From positions 110,189 to 174,188 of the forward strand of contig NZ_VITN01000015.1 in the NCBI RefSeq assembly GCF_007828045.1: a stretch of DNA of 64,000 nt. Reading direction: 5' to 3'. Positions 45,605 to 54,480 of this stretch are shown one piece after another; position 1 is the first letter of the stretch; each line of letters starts with the position of its first letter. Both the position numbers and the translations under genes were made by a program. The notes under the pieces were generated by a model, which worked only from the letters and a program-made list of their open reading frames with translations, was not told the DNA's origin and did no database searches. Source of the DNA: Nitrospirillum amazonense (GTDB lineage: Bacteria; Pseudomonadota; Alphaproteobacteria; Azospirillales; Azospirillaceae).

Positions 45605-47272
45605 TCAGCGAACCTCACCGCGAAAGGCGCGGGCCTCCAGGGCCTCAACCACCTGCGGCGCGCGGGGATCACCCGCCTTGGCCGCCCGGCGGGCCCACTC
45701 CAGCGCCGTTTCCACGCCCGCCGCGCCGTCATGGGCGGCGATCAACTCGGCCAGGGTGCTCATGGCTTCACCGCTGCCGGCGGCCGTGGCCTTTTCCAGC
45801 CAGGCCCGGGCCTCCGCCACGGCGGCGGCCCCCTGTGCCCCATGCGCCTGGGCCAGCAGCATGCGCGCCAGATTGACCTGCCCCGGCATATGCCCCTGTT
45901 CCGCCGCCCGCCGCGTCCACACAAGGGCGGCGGCATCGTCCTGCGGCAAGCCGGCCCCGGTCGCATAGGCACGCCCCACCCTGAACTGGGCCGACGCGCT
46001 GCCCTTCTCCGCAGCCTGGCCGTATAGGACCATGGCCTGGGCCTCGTTCTTCTCCAGGCCATAGCCGTGATAATGCAGGACACCCAGGTTGTAGAGGGCG
46101 TCGGCGTGGCCGGCTTCGGCCGCTATGCGAAAATAGTGGGCGGACTTGGCATAGTCCTGGGGGACACCCTCGCCGCCCAGGTGACAGATGCCCATGCGGA
46201 ACTGGGCCGGAACGAAACCGCTGTCGGCCGCCTTGCTGAACCAACGCACCGCCTCGAACACGTCCTTGGGCAGTCCCCGCCCGCCGGCGTAGGCCAGCCC
46301 CAGCGCCATCTGCGCCCCGGCATGGTCGCGGTCGGCCGCCGCCTGATACCACTGCGCCGCCTCGATATCGCTGGGAACGCGGGCCAGCCGGCCGGCGTGA
46401 AGGTCCCCCAGCAGCGCCATGGCCTCGACATCCCCCTTGAGGGCGGCGCGGCGCAGCCAAGTCTCCGCCGCCGCGCCATCCTGGGCGACGTTCTGGCCGC
46501 GCATGTACATGACGCCCAACGACCGCTGGGCCCCCGCCACCTGCAGATCCGCCGCCTGCTTCAAGGCAGCCACGCCACGGTCCAAATCCTGGGGCGTGCC
46601 TTCGCCCAGCATGTAGGCCATGGCCAGGTAATAGATCGCGGTGGGATTGCCGACGGCCGCCGCTTCTTCATACAGACGCACCGCGGCGGCCGCGTCCGGC
46701 TCCCCCAGATCGCCATTGGACAGGATCATGGCCAGGCCCACCTTGGCCGCATGGCTGCCGGCGTCCGCAGCGCGGCGATACCACTCCGCGGCCCGCGCGG
46801 GATCGCCGTCAGACCCGCTGCGCCGCGACAGCAGCCAGCCCAGCAGTACCTGGGCCTCGACATGGCCCTGGATCGCCGCCTTCTCCGACCATAGGCGCGC
46901 CAACGTGACGTCCACCGGCAGGTGGAAGGTGCTGCCGGTGTCGCCTTCCGCCGGCGCGCGGCCATAGCCGTTGGCGTACAGCGCGCCCAGGCGCGCCTGG
47001 GAATTGGTGTCGCCCGCCTCCGCCGCGGCCGTGATCCAGCGGATCGCCGCCGCCGGGTCGGGCAGGACACCGCGCCCCTGCATCAGCGCATCCGCCAGCC
47101 CGCGCATCCCCTCGATTGACCCCGCCCGGGCCGCAGCCGCCAACGCCCGCGCCGCGGCGACATCATCGCCGCGGGCAGCCAGGCGGTAGGCCATGGCCAG
47201 GGACCAATCGGCGGACGACCGCCCGATCCGCCATGTGGCGGCCCGATCTATCAGCGTCGAAAAGCCGACCAT
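45605..47272 (-). CDS. Sel1-like repeat (TPR-like) protein
   Basis: 555 aa built of roughly a dozen 36-residue Sel1 repeats, with units such as AEAGDTNSQARLGALYANGY, AVGNPTAIYYLAMAYMLGEG and AAEAGHADALYNLGVLHYHG. No signal peptide or membrane segment is apparent, so a cytoplasmic scaffold is expected. It begins 52 bases after the HlyD-type gene on the same strand and so is probably the third gene of the secretion operon. Such proteins often assemble envelope or regulatory complexes; the partner is unknown. Confidence 0.85.
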   Translation of the reverse strand: MVGFSTLIDRAATWRIGRSSADWSLAMAYRLAARGDDVAAARALAAAARAGSIEGMRGLADALMQGRGVLPDPAAAIRWITAAAEAGDTNSQARLGALYANGYGRAPAEGDTGSTFHLPVDVTLARLWSEKAAIQGHVEAQVLLGWLLSRRSGSDGDPARAAEWYRRAADAGSHAAKVGLAMILSNGDLGEPDAAAAVRLYEEAAAVGNPTAIYYLAMAYMLGEGTPQDLDRGVAALKQAADLQVAGAQRSLGVMYMRGQNVAQDGAAAETWLRRAALKGDVEAMALLGDLHAGRLARVPSDIEAAQWYQAAADRDHAGAQMALGLAYAGGRGLPKDVFEAVRWFSKAADSGFVPAQFRMGICHLGGEGVPQDYAKSAHYFRIAAEAGHADALYNLGVLHYHGYGLEKNEAQAMVLYGQAAEKGSASAQFRVGRAYATGAGLPQDDAAALVWTRRAAEQGHMPGQVNLARMLLAQAHGAQGAAAVAEARAWLEKATAAGSGEAMSTLAELIAAHDGAAGVETALEWARRAAKAGDPRAPQVVEALEARAFRGEVR

Positions 47273-47324
47273 GTCCCGCCGCGTAGCGCAGTGATCCCCC
47301 GGATGCCGTTCACGTGGATGCCGA

Positions 47325-48692
47325 TCAAGGCTCGCGCATCCCCTCGGACGCCTGGCGCAGCACCGTTTCCATCAGGTACATCAGGATGGTGCGGCGCCCG
47401 ACCATGATGTCGGCGCTGAGCGGCATACCCGGGACCAAGTGCACGCCATCCTTGCCGACATTGTGCAGCTTGACCTCGGTGATCTCGATCCGGCCCCGGA
47501 AGAAACGCCGCGAGGTCGGCTGGCCATTGTCCTGGCGGGTGAAGCTGTCGTCACTGACGCTGCGCAGAATGCCTTTGGCCGTCCCATGCTCGACGAAGCG
47601 ATAGGCGTCCAGCTTGATCTCGACCTTGTCGCCCAGCTTGACATGGCCTTGGTCGGCACCGTCCAGGTCGACCTCCGCCTCCAGGGGCGCGTTGGCCGGC
47701 ACCAGGGTCACCAGCATGTCGCCACTCTTGGCGACGGAGCCGACGGAAATGTCGCCCACGGCAAGGATGGAGCCGTCCTCGATGGCGCGCATCTCCACCA
47801 GGTCGTTGCGGCGTTCCGCCTTGGACAGGTCGTCCCTGGCCTTTTGCAGGTCCGTCCGCTTGCTGGACAGATCCTGGGCCAGGTCCGCCTGCCACTGGTG
47901 CAGGAAGGACTCCCGCTCCGATCGTATGGCTTCCAGGTCATGCGACGCCGACCGGGCCTGCTGCTCAGCGCTGGCCAGGTTGCGCATCATCTCGGTGCGG
48001 CTGTCCTGCGCCAGCAGGGTGTTCAGGCGGCTGCCGTATTCCTTCTTTTCCAGCTTGGCGCGCATGTCCTCGATTTCCGAGGTCACCGCCACGCGGGACT
48101 TGAAGTACTCCATGTCCCGCTGGCTGCGCACTATTGTGGACTGGGCTGACTCGATCTTCTGGTCGTAGTTCGCCAGTTTGGCCTTGTATTCCGCTTGGCG
48201 CGACCGCCAGACGGACAGCTGCAAGGCCGCCTGCGTGGTCGGATCTTCCCCGGGATCGTAGACCGCCTTGGCCTGCTCCGCCTCCAGGCGGGCGACCTCG
48301 GCCGTCAGCGACGCCACCTGGTCGCGCAGCTGCGAGGCGTCGGCGGACGCGAAGGTCGGGTCCAGCGTCACCAGCAGGTCGCCCTTCTTCACCTCCTGTC
48401 CCGGCCGCACCATGATGGACCGGACGACGGAGGTGTCCAGCGGCTGCACCACGATGCTGGGCGTGCGCGACACCACCTTGCCGGGGGCCGTCACCACCTC
48501 GTCCAGCTTCACCACGGAAACCAGGATCAGGGCGACGGCCACCATGGCCGACAGGGTGTACAGCGTGCTGCGCACCGGCTTGGGATACGGGGCCCCCACG
48601 ACCGCGGCGATCTCCGACTGGAAGTCGTTGATCGCCTGGGCGACGACGGCGTCACTCCCGCGGGGCGTCGGGACCAGAGAGCGCGCGCTCAT
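47325..48692 (-). CDS. HlyD-family type I secretion adaptor
   Basis: Membrane fusion protein of 455 aa. One membrane segment near residues 42-62 (LYTLSAMVAVALILVSVVKL) is followed by a barrel-sandwich half (VSRTPSIVVQPLDTSVVRSI). Next come long coiled coils (about 120-320, rich in Gln/Ala/Arg) and a C-terminal beta-barrel with PGMPLSADIMVGRRT, the typical HlyD end. ATG 48692 has GGAG upstream and overlaps the exporter gene by 41 bases. It bridges the ABC exporter to an outer-membrane TolC that is not encoded here. Confidence 0.92.
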   Translation of the reverse strand: MSARSLVPTPRGSDAVVAQAINDFQSEIAAVVGAPYPKPVRSTLYTLSAMVAVALILVSVVKLDEVVTAPGKVVSRTPSIVVQPLDTSVVRSIMVRPGQEVKKGDLLVTLDPTFASADASQLRDQVASLTAEVARLEAEQAKAVYDPGEDPTTQAALQLSVWRSRQAEYKAKLANYDQKIESAQSTIVRSQRDMEYFKSRVAVTSEIEDMRAKLEKKEYGSRLNTLLAQDSRTEMMRNLASAEQQARSASHDLEAIRSERESFLHQWQADLAQDLSSKRTDLQKARDDLSKAERRNDLVEMRAIEDGSILAVGDISVGSVAKSGDMLVTLVPANAPLEAEVDLDGADQGHVKLGDKVEIKLDAYRFVEHGTAKGILRSVSDDSFTRQDNGQPTSRRFFRGRIEITEVKLHNVGKDGVHLVPGMPLSADIMVGRRTILMYLMETVLRQASEGMREP

Positions 48693-50901
48693 TGGGAACT
48701 CCGGAAGATTGATGGCGATTCTGCTGGAACCAGAGGTGACGATAGATATCGCACCGCTGGAGCAATTCTTCATGGGTGCCGACGTCGTAGACCCGTCCGC
48801 GCTCCATCACCACGATCATATCGCAATCCACCAGCGAGGTCAGGCGATGGGAGATGACCACCATCGTCCGGCCTTCGGAGATGCGCTGCAGGTTGCTGTT
48901 GATGATGGCTTCGCTGTCCGGATCCAGGGCGCTGGTTGCCTCGTCCAGGATCAGGATGGGCGGATCGACCAGCAGGGCGCGGGCGATGGCGATGCGCTGG
49001 CGCTGACCACCGGAGATATTGGTCGACCCCTCGGCCAGGAAGGTGTCGTAGCCGCGCGGCAGGCGCTCGATGAACTCCTCGGCGCCGGCCATGCGGGCGG
49101 CCTCGATGATCTCCTCGAACGAGGCGTCGGCCCGGGCGGCGCCGATGTTCTCACGCACGCTGCCACTGAACAGGAAGTTGTCCTGCAGCACGACGCCCAG
49201 GTTGGACCGCAGGTGGCTGATGTCCATCTGCCGCAAATCGACGCCGTCGATCTTGATCAGGCCATCGTAATCCTGGTGCAGGCCCTGCAGCAGGCGGGTC
49301 ACGGTGGTCTTGCCCGAGCCGCTACGCCCCATCACGCCGACGACGCTGCCCCGCGGGATGTCGACGGTGACCCGGTCCAACGCCTTGTTCTGAGCGCCGG
49401 GGTAGCGGAAGCTGACATCCTCGAAGCTGATGTGCCCATGGAACCGGGGGCGCAGGCCATGGTCCGACCGCAGTTCTTCCGGCGGGATGTTGACGATGGA
49501 GGCGACCTGGCCGATGGCGCCGCGCACTTCCTGCAACTGCTGCAGCATGGAGGCAATCTGGACCAGCGGCTGGGTGGCGCGACTGGCCAGCATGGTGAAT
49601 GCCACCAGCGACCCGGCGAGCGCCGCCTGGTCGGACGACAGCGCCATATAGCAGCCCAGCAACAAGGTGCCGGAATAGGTCAGCTTCTCCAGCGGCTGCA
49701 GGATGGTCTGGGGCTGGTTGGCGACGAGCGCCAGGTTGCGATGGGCCTTCACCGCCTGGGCGCCCCGCATGTCCCACCCGCGCCGCTTGCTGCCCTCCAG
49801 CGCCAGCGACTTGATCGTCCGCATGCCATGGATGCTTTCGATCATGAAAGAGTTCTTGCGGGTTTCCGCCTCCACAACCTTGCCGTGGTATCGCCCGATC
49901 ACCGGCATGTACAGCAGAACGACCAGGAACATGACGCAGGCGATGCCCAGCACCCACAGGCTGAGGATCGCGTTCATGAAGAACATGGCCGGGATGATGA
50001 TGACCAGGGTCATCGTGTCGAGCGCGGTGCCGAACAGCTGGCCCGTCAGGAAGTTGCGCACACGCCAGATTTCGTTCAGGCGGTGGTTGATGAGGCCCGT
50101 GGACAGGCCCTCGAACACCTCGATGGGCAAGCCCAGCAGGCGGTCATAGACGAAAGCAGTCAGGCGGCCGTCGATGCGGGCGGTGCCCTCCGCCACCAGG
50201 TAGCGGCGCAGCCAGCCGAAGGCGGTGTCGAAAACGACCACGAACCCCACGCCGACGGCCAGGACCACCAGGGTGGACATGCGCTGGTGCACCAGGACGC
50301 GGTCGACCACGACCATATAGACCAGCGGCGGCACCAGGGCGAAAACGCTCATGATCAGCGCGGCCAGGCCCACGTCACGGAAGATGCGGCGCTCGCGCAG
50401 CACCTCACCCACCAGCCAACCCAGCCCGAACAGGCCCCGCTCCTCCGCCTCGGTGTTCTTCGGCTTCATCAGGACGACGTCGCCGGCCCAGATCTCATCC
50501 AGCGCGATCTCGTCCAGGGGGCGGATCTGGTTGGCCTGGCCCGGCTCACGGACATAGATGATGGGCGGGGAAACGCTGGGCGACACGCCGGTCAGCACCA
50601 GGGCTGTCCCGTCCTTCAGGCACAGGATGGCGGGAACCGCCCGGCCCAGGCGCATCAGCTGCCGCCAGTTCATGCGGACGGCCCGGGCCTGGAAGCCCTT
50701 CTCGTCGGCGGCATGCACCAGGACGGCGCGCTTGACCTCACCTTCACCCTCGGCATAGGTCCGAACCAATTGCTCTCGCGAGAGATGGACGCCGTGGTGC
50801 TGCGCCACAAGCAGCAATGCGGTGAGCATCGTGTGGTCCACGATGGCCCCGTTCATGGTCGATGAATCTGCGCTCACGTCATCCGCCGTACAGAACCCCA
50901 T
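48652..50901 (-). CDS. Type I secretion ABC exporter with degenerate C39-like domain (HlyB type)
   Basis: 749-aa half-transporter. The N-terminal peptidase-like domain (about 1-130) lacks the catalytic Cys expected near DHTMLTALLLVAQHHGVH, so it is a substrate-docking domain and not a leader peptidase. The transmembrane domain spans about 165-440. The nucleotide-binding domain has Walker A GRSGSGKTT (near 527), signature ISGGQRQRIAIARA, Walker B ILILDEATSALD and H-loop VISHRL. Start is uncertain: ATG 50901 is preferred, and the frame is open to 50967 with a poor extension. It is followed by HlyD and Sel1 genes. The exported substrate is not in the window. Confidence 0.9.
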   Translation of the reverse strand: MGFCTADDVSADSSTMNGAIVDHTMLTALLLVAQHHGVHLSREQLVRTYAEGEGEVKRAVLVHAADEKGFQARAVRMNWRQLMRLGRAVPAILCLKDGTALVLTGVSPSVSPPIIYVREPGQANQIRPLDEIALDEIWAGDVVLMKPKNTEAEERGLFGLGWLVGEVLRERRIFRDVGLAALIMSVFALVPPLVYMVVVDRVLVHQRMSTLVVLAVGVGFVVVFDTAFGWLRRYLVAEGTARIDGRLTAFVYDRLLGLPIEVFEGLSTGLINHRLNEIWRVRNFLTGQLFGTALDTMTLVIIIPAMFFMNAILSLWVLGIACVMFLVVLLYMPVIGRYHGKVVEAETRKNSFMIESIHGMRTIKSLALEGSKRRGWDMRGAQAVKAHRNLALVANQPQTILQPLEKLTYSGTLLLGCYMALSSDQAALAGSLVAFTMLASRATQPLVQIASMLQQLQEVRGAIGQVASIVNIPPEELRSDHGLRPRFHGHISFEDVSFRYPGAQNKALDRVTVDIPRGSVVGVMGRSGSGKTTVTRLLQGLHQDYDGLIKIDGVDLRQMDISHLRSNLGVVLQDNFLFSGSVRENIGAARADASFEEIIEAARMAGAEEFIERLPRGYDTFLAEGSTNISGGQRQRIAIARALLVDPPILILDEATSALDPDSEAIINSNLQRISEGRTMVVISHRLTSLVDCDMIVVMERGRVYDVGTHEELLQRCDIYRHLWFQQNRHQSSGVPNERALSGPDAPRE

Positions 50902-51045
50902 TATGCCGGCCTGTTCCCCTTTCGGGCAGGGGCCGACCCCCTTTGCGCGCGACCTTAGCGCACTCATAAAAGAAACGGCAAATTCTACATATGCCTGGTC
51001 TGGATTTTCTGCTCCGTTAATGCGTCATTTAAATGAAACGACGAA
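50902..51045. promoter_or_regulatory. A+T-rich spacer upstream of the exporter gene
   Basis: 144 bases between the glycosyltransferase and exporter genes, both on the minus strand. Bases about 50960-51050 (TCATTTAAATGAAACGACG) are clearly less G+C-rich than neighbours and contain the palindrome CATTTAAATG. A promoter for the secretion operon is likely. Confidence 0.4.
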
Positions 51046-52284
51046 TTAAATCCCTGCCGGCGCAGGACATCCAAACCGCGCCAGGGCCTGGCGCCAGGCG
51101 GGGACAGCCTGGGTGCGGGCGTCGAATCGCGCCCTCACCATCTCCCTCGCCTTTTGCCGCAGGGGCGCCAGCGCCGCCCCGCGACCCAGCGCCTCCACCA
51201 CCCGGCTGGCCAGCATGCCCGTGTCGAAGAACGGGAACAGCAGCCCGTTCACCCCATCCCGCACCACCTCCGCCACCGGCGGCGTGTCGGAGGCCACCAG
51301 CAAGGCGCCACAGGCCATGGCCTCCAGCATCGACCAGGACAACACGAAGGGATAGGTGAGATAGACGTGCACGCTGGACAAACGCATCAGGTCCAAAAAT
51401 CGGCCGTGGTCCACCGGCCCCAGGAAATGCACACGGCTCGAGTCCAGTGCCGGCCCCACCTCCCCCAGCAGGTGCTCGCGCCAAGACCCTCCGCCGGCGG
51501 GCGGCGGACCATAGCTGACGCCATCCCCCCCGGCCACCGCCACCCGGGCCCGGGGCCGCCGCCTCAGGATTTCCGGCAGCGCGCGCATAAAGACGTGGAA
51601 TCCCCGGTAAGGTTCCAGATCCCGTGCCACGTAGGTCACCACCTCGTCCCCCTGCGTGAGGACCGTGCCGTCGGGCAGGGCGAGGGCCGGCACCGGTCCG
51701 GGACAGGCCAGGTCGGTGTCTATTCCCTCATGCATGACCTGCAGGCGATCGCGGAAAGCCGCCGGATGAAGCGAGCGCTGCCATTCGGTCGGGCAGACGC
51801 CTAAATCCACGGCCTCCAGCCCCAGCAGGTTGACGACGTTCAGCGTGCGCACACGCGCGAGATCGTCCAGGGTGACAGGGAAGAGCGGGTCGAAACCCAC
51901 GTCCGCCCCCCGGCTATGATAGTAAAACTCAAAGTAACCAACCAGCGGAACGTCCGGCCACAAATCCTTCAGATAAAGCGTATCGCCGAAACCGCAATGG
52001 CCAATGATCAAATCGGGGCGATATCCTTGCTGCGCCATCCCCACGGCGTCCCGTAGCGCGCACTGACCGCGGATGACATGGTCGGCGGCGCTCAACAGAT
52101 AAGGATGGGTGCCGGCGGCCACGGCCGGCATGTCGCGGTAAAGCTGCGGGGTCAGCCCCGGCAGCCGCCACTCCTCCCGCTGTCCCAGTCCGCGCACCTC
52201 GACCCGCGGATCGGCCAACAATGACAAGGCCAGGGGACGGAACTGACCGGGAAAGTCCTTGTGCAGCAGCAAAACCCGAAACAT
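51046..52284 (-). CDS. Glycosyltransferase (GT-B fold, GT4-like)
   Basis: 412-aa cytoplasmic glycosyltransferase. The N-terminal half (MFRVLLLHKDFPGQFRPLAL) is typical of GT4 proteins of exopolysaccharide loci. The C-terminal domain has YVARDLEPYRGFHVFMRALP, VHFLGPVDHGRFLDLMRLS and SWSMLEAMACGALLVASDT, the nucleotide-sugar binding E-x7-E region. ATG 52284 restores the usual length; the frame is open much further upstream without homology. It is divergent from the methyltransferase gene and upstream of the secretion operon. Confidence 0.87.
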   Translation of the reverse strand: MFRVLLLHKDFPGQFRPLALSLLADPRVEVRGLGQREEWRLPGLTPQLYRDMPAVAAGTHPYLLSAADHVIRGQCALRDAVGMAQQGYRPDLIIGHCGFGDTLYLKDLWPDVPLVGYFEFYYHSRGADVGFDPLFPVTLDDLARVRTLNVVNLLGLEAVDLGVCPTEWQRSLHPAAFRDRLQVMHEGIDTDLACPGPVPALALPDGTVLTQGDEVVTYVARDLEPYRGFHVFMRALPEILRRRPRARVAVAGGDGVSYGPPPAGGGSWREHLLGEVGPALDSSRVHFLGPVDHGRFLDLMRLSSVHVYLTYPFVLSWSMLEAMACGALLVASDTPPVAEVVRDGVNGLLFPFFDTGMLASRVVEALGRGAALAPLRQKAREMVRARFDARTQAVPAWRQALARFGCPAPAGI

Positions 52285-52508
52285 GCCTGTGCGCTTCCCA
52301 TCATCCCGGCCGCCAGCGCCCCCCGGCCCCAGCCCATCGCGCATTCTCATGGATGGTCGCCGGGCTTGTCCATGCCCATCGGGTCCACGCCGCCCATCCG
52401 CCGCAGACGGGCGCTGGACAAAGCCGCCGGCCCTCGGGCACAACCGGACGGACAGCCCCTGGCACGCCATAAGGCGGAGGGACGCATTGCAGAACGGAAG
52501 CATTTCGC
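52285..52508. promoter_or_regulatory. Divergent glycosyltransferase / methyltransferase spacer
   Basis: 224-base spacer between two divergent genes. It must contain both promoters, but I see no clear boxes or palindromes; it is as G+C-rich as coding DNA. Confidence 0.3.
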
Positions 52509-54317
52509 ATGGACATCCGCTGGCCCTCCGCCGACGCCCCGACCATCGCGGCCCCCTGCCCGGTCTGTGGCGACACGGGTCCCCATGCGCCAACCCTGAC
52601 CGTTCCCTGGGGCGGACCGCATGACCCCGATTGGGTGCTGCTATGCTGCCGGCGATGCACCGTCCGCTTCTCCACGGACCGGACGGTGGGCGACTACAGC
52701 CACGACACCGGCGTCTTCATCGCCGCCACGGACCTGTATCTGGAAATGGGCGCGGGCCTGGACGTGATGCTGGAGCCCATGGGCTGGCTGAAGCCGGGCG
52801 AGGGCCGCCTGCTGGACATCGGCGCCAACATCGGCTTCATCAGCGACTATGTCGAGGTGGCGCTGGGTTGGAAAGCCAAGGGCTACGACCCCTCCCGCGC
52901 GTCGGAGCTGGGCCGCCAGTGGCTGGGCCTGGACATCGTTCCGGACTATTTCACCGAAGACACCCCCCTGCCCGTCACCTATGACGTGGTGGCGGCCTTC
53001 GAATTGCTGGAGCATGTGCCGAACCCGGTCCCCTTGCTGAAAACGCTCAGCCGGGGCCTGAACGACACGGGCATCCTGGTGCTGACGACACCGGACGGCG
53101 GGGTGCTGAAGCCGGAAACGCCGGCTTCCATGATGTGGCCGATCATCAGCCCCGGCTCGCACATGACCCTATTCACCGCGGCCTCGATGGAAACGGCACT
53201 GCGCGCGGCGGGCTTCACCCACGTCAGCGTGGCGCCCGTGGCCGGCATCCTGCGCATCCACGCCTCACGCGTGCCATTGCCCCCGGGCGTGAAGGACGGC
53301 TGTGACCGCGCCCTGTTGCGTGAATATCTGCGCCGGCGCCTGACGCCTGAGCGTATGCCCAAGTACGACCGGCTGGAGAACGGCTTCCGTTATCGCCTAT
53401 TCAAGGAACTGGTCAACTTCGGCTTCCCCGAGGAGGCGCAGGAGGTGTTCAAGCGGATGGTGGAGCAGGTCCGCGCCCGCTTCGGCATCGACCTGGATAA
53501 CCCGGAGAGCCTGGTGGTGCCGCCCAACCCGGTGGACCTTGAGGAATTCACCCGGCGTGAGCCCGGCAACCTGATGACCTCGCTGCATTTCAAGTCCATC
53601 CTGGTCAACAACGCCGATAATGACGCCGCCCGGTCGGCCTGCTACGCCGCCGCGGCCGTCTTGGCGGGCGTGACGCTGCGCCGGGTGCTGCAACGCCTCA
53701 GCATGGATAATGGCGAGGCCGGCACCGCCATCCCCGCCGCCTTGCGCCTGGCCCTGCAAAACCTGGCGGTGCAGGGCGCGGACATCCGGCCCCTGCTGAC
53801 CCTGGTGGAAGCGACGGAGTCCACCAGCGGCTTCATGCTGACCCCCACGGACCGGGACGCCCTGCGCGGAGAGCTGAAGGCCACCCTGGCCACCCTGGGC
53901 ATGCGGCAGGCGGAGACCCTGGACCAGCCGGTCGAGGTGTTGCCGGGCGACGATTGCGTCACCCGCCTGATCAACCTGGCCCGCCCCGCCGCCTACCAGG
54001 CCGCCCGGCAGGCGGCCATCGACACCATCGGCAGCAATCGTAAACCGGCCAAAGTCCTGGCCCTGCTGGACCAGGCGGTGAACGACCCGCTGCTGCGCGA
54101 CTGGCCGGACACGGTCACCTTGTGCGCCAAGGTGGCCCTGATCCGCCTGGTGCGCCTGCGGGCCCATCGCCTGGCCGCCCGCGTCTACGAACGCTGGGGC
54201 GACCCGTCCTGGAACGGGGACGCGCCGGTGGCCGCCGCCCTGGCCCTGATGGCGGAATCCCGCTATCCGCTGCCCATCCGGCTGTACCGCCGGCTGCGGC
54301 AGCGGCTGGCCGCCTGA
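52509..54317 (+). CDS. SAM-dependent methyltransferase with zinc ribbon and long C-terminal domain
   Basis: 602 aa. Residues 16-50 carry four Cys (CPVCG and CCRRC), a zinc ribbon typical of glycan-locus methyltransferases. Residues about 95-230 are a class I methyltransferase: motif I RLLDIGANIGFISDYVE, acidic loop YDVVAAFELLEHVPNP, and LTTPDGGVLKPETP. The last 300 residues (about 290-602) are helical, Ala/Leu-rich and unrecognised. ATG 52509 has GGAAG upstream. Location beside glycosyltransferase and RgpF genes suggests methylation of a surface sugar; the C-terminal domain may bind it. Confidence 0.83.
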   Translation: MDIRWPSADAPTIAAPCPVCGDTGPHAPTLTVPWGGPHDPDWVLLCCRRCTVRFSTDRTVGDYSHDTGVFIAATDLYLEMGAGLDVMLEPMGWLKPGEGRLLDIGANIGFISDYVEVALGWKAKGYDPSRASELGRQWLGLDIVPDYFTEDTPLPVTYDVVAAFELLEHVPNPVPLLKTLSRGLNDTGILVLTTPDGGVLKPETPASMMWPIISPGSHMTLFTAASMETALRAAGFTHVSVAPVAGILRIHASRVPLPPGVKDGCDRALLREYLRRRLTPERMPKYDRLENGFRYRLFKELVNFGFPEEAQEVFKRMVEQVRARFGIDLDNPESLVVPPNPVDLEEFTRREPGNLMTSLHFKSILVNNADNDAARSACYAAAAVLAGVTLRRVLQRLSMDNGEAGTAIPAALRLALQNLAVQGADIRPLLTLVEATESTSGFMLTPTDRDALRGELKATLATLGMRQAETLDQPVEVLPGDDCVTRLINLARPAAYQAARQAAIDTIGSNRKPAKVLALLDQAVNDPLLRDWPDTVTLCAKVALIRLVRLRAHRLAARVYERWGDPSWNGDAPVAAALALMAESRYPLPIRLYRRLRQRLAA

Positions 54318-54319
54318 GG

Positions 54320-54433
54320 TCAAAAGGGCGGCCACAACTCCGCCGGGCGGCGGGTGAACCAGCGCCGGCCGGCCAAGACGAACCCATCGAGAATGCGGCG
54401 GGCAATGCTCCGCCGTGTGGGGACCCGGTGCAT
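54320..54433 (-). CDS. Possible small basic protein
   Basis: 37 codons, MHRVPTRRSIARRILDGFVL, then AGRRWFTRRPAELWPPF. A strong GGAGG lies 8 bases before the ATG, which is unusual for a chance frame. Rich in Arg with three Trp/Phe near the end. No family recognised. It sits between the methyltransferase and MDR genes. Confidence 0.35.
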   Translation of the reverse strand: MHRVPTRRSIARRILDGFVLAGRRWFTRRPAELWPPF

Positions 54434-54480
54434 GGCCGGCCTCCTGCTGGAACAAAGGTTGGTTACAGGAATCCGGCCAC

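Noticed and set aside
48268..50865. Open frame of about 865 codons on the plus strand
   Set aside because: It is a shadow of the HlyD and exporter genes, and its Asp/His/Gln-rich composition is typical of such shadows.
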